A stretch of 6,869 nt of DNA from the NCBI GenBank assembly GCA_002070755.1, contig MWDY01000053.1, positions 1 through 6,869 of the forward strand. Direction: 5' to 3'. The translations under genes and the position numbers were made by a program. Origin of the DNA: Spirochaetes bacterium ADurb.Bin110. GTDB taxonomy: Bacteria > Spirochaetota > Spirochaetia > Treponematales > Rectinemataceae. Positions 6,731 to 6,869 of this stretch are shown piece by piece. The notes under the pieces are model-generated. The model was not told the DNA's origin and ran no database searches. It was given only the letters and a program-made list of their open reading frames with translations. Position 1 is the first letter of the stretch. Every line of letters begins with the position of its first letter.

Positions 6731-6869
6731 TTATCGCTTTTTTACTATTTCGGAATAGCTCTTATATCCATATGCAGAATCTGCATATCTAATGGCTTTT
6801 GCTATCGCTCTCGCCATGGCTTCTGCTGCCATTGAACCCACAATATCTATATTGCTTTCTATCTCTCCT
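6731..6869 (-). CDS. 3' end of a gene, possibly an S58/DmpA-type (P1 family) peptidase; 5' part outside the window
   Basis: The last 45 codons of a - strand gene are visible, ending in TAA at 6733-6731; its start lies beyond the right edge. The peptide runs GEIESNIDIVGSMAAEAMARAIAKAIRYAD and then AYGYKSYSEIVKKR. The pattern 'v-xx-VGxxAAExxAxAIxxAIxxA' followed by a short polar tail resembles, from memory, the C-terminal helix of P1/S58 peptidases (DmpA-like aminopeptidase/amidases), which are also self-cleaving enzymes acting on N-terminal amino acids or amides. The fragment is short and carries no catalytic residue, so the family assignment is tentative; the reading frame itself looks coding. 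It lies about 85 bases upstream of the C45 gene on the same strand, which suggests one transcription unit of amide-cleaving enzymes. Confidence 0.5.
   Translation of the reverse strand, partial: GEIESNIDIVGSMAAEAMARAIAKAIRYADSAYGYKSYSEIVKKR
6770..6788. repeat. Perfect 19-base palindrome with one central base
   Basis: ATATGCAGA (6770-6778), one base, then TCTGCATAT (6780-6788). It lies inside the coding end of the S58-like gene, over the codons for RYADSAY, about 125 bases upstream of the C45 start. It could be chance, or a binding site for a dimeric regulator; no second copy was noticed in the window. Confidence 0.45.

Overview
The window carries a complete ABC importer operon of the branched-chain amino acid (HAAT, Liv) type on the + strand, flanked by genes for amide- or peptide-bond hydrolases. 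The organism looks like a bacterium with two membranes. The binding protein has a classical signal peptide with no lipobox cysteine, which suits a free periplasmic protein better than a Gram-positive lipoprotein. Ribosome binding sites are strong and purine-rich, ATA isoleucine codons are common and base composition is moderately AT-rich. A spirochaete-like anaerobe would fit, but that is a weak inference and no taxonomic marker gene is present.

Layout, + strand (1-5122): the 3' part of an M20 metallopeptidase/deacylase gene (1-657) is followed after 23 bases by livG-like and livF-like ATPase genes, livH-like and livM-like permease genes, and last the periplasmic binding protein gene. Spacings are short or ATGA overlaps throughout, so this is probably one transcript whose promoter lies left of the window. 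The operon ends at a strong GC-rich hairpin (5156-5189) with A and T tracts on opposite sides, which can stop transcription from both directions.

Layout, - strand (6869-5225): the 3' end of a gene whose tail resembles S58/DmpA-type (P1) peptidases comes first. After about 85 bases comes a peptidase C45 / acyl-CoA:6-APA acyltransferase-like Ntn hydrolase gene that converges on the same terminator. The C45 reading frame is open about 100 codons upstream of its first ATG, and those codons encode conserved N-terminal family sequence. Translation therefore probably starts at a non-canonical ATT or ATC codon behind a good GGAGG.

The binding protein should capture a small amide, peptide or amino acid derivative in the periplasm. 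LivH/LivM would move it across the inner membrane, powered by LivG/LivF, and the M20, C45 and possibly S58 enzymes could then cleave amide bonds in it. The true ligand cannot be read from the sequence. The transporter itself is divergent: LivG has lost the ABC signature motif (LVWTERQ instead of LSGGERQ), and LivH has lost the usual NFAHG-like motif. There are no RNA genes, CRISPR arrays, insertion sequences or prophage signs, and no gene-free stretch longer than about 105 bases.
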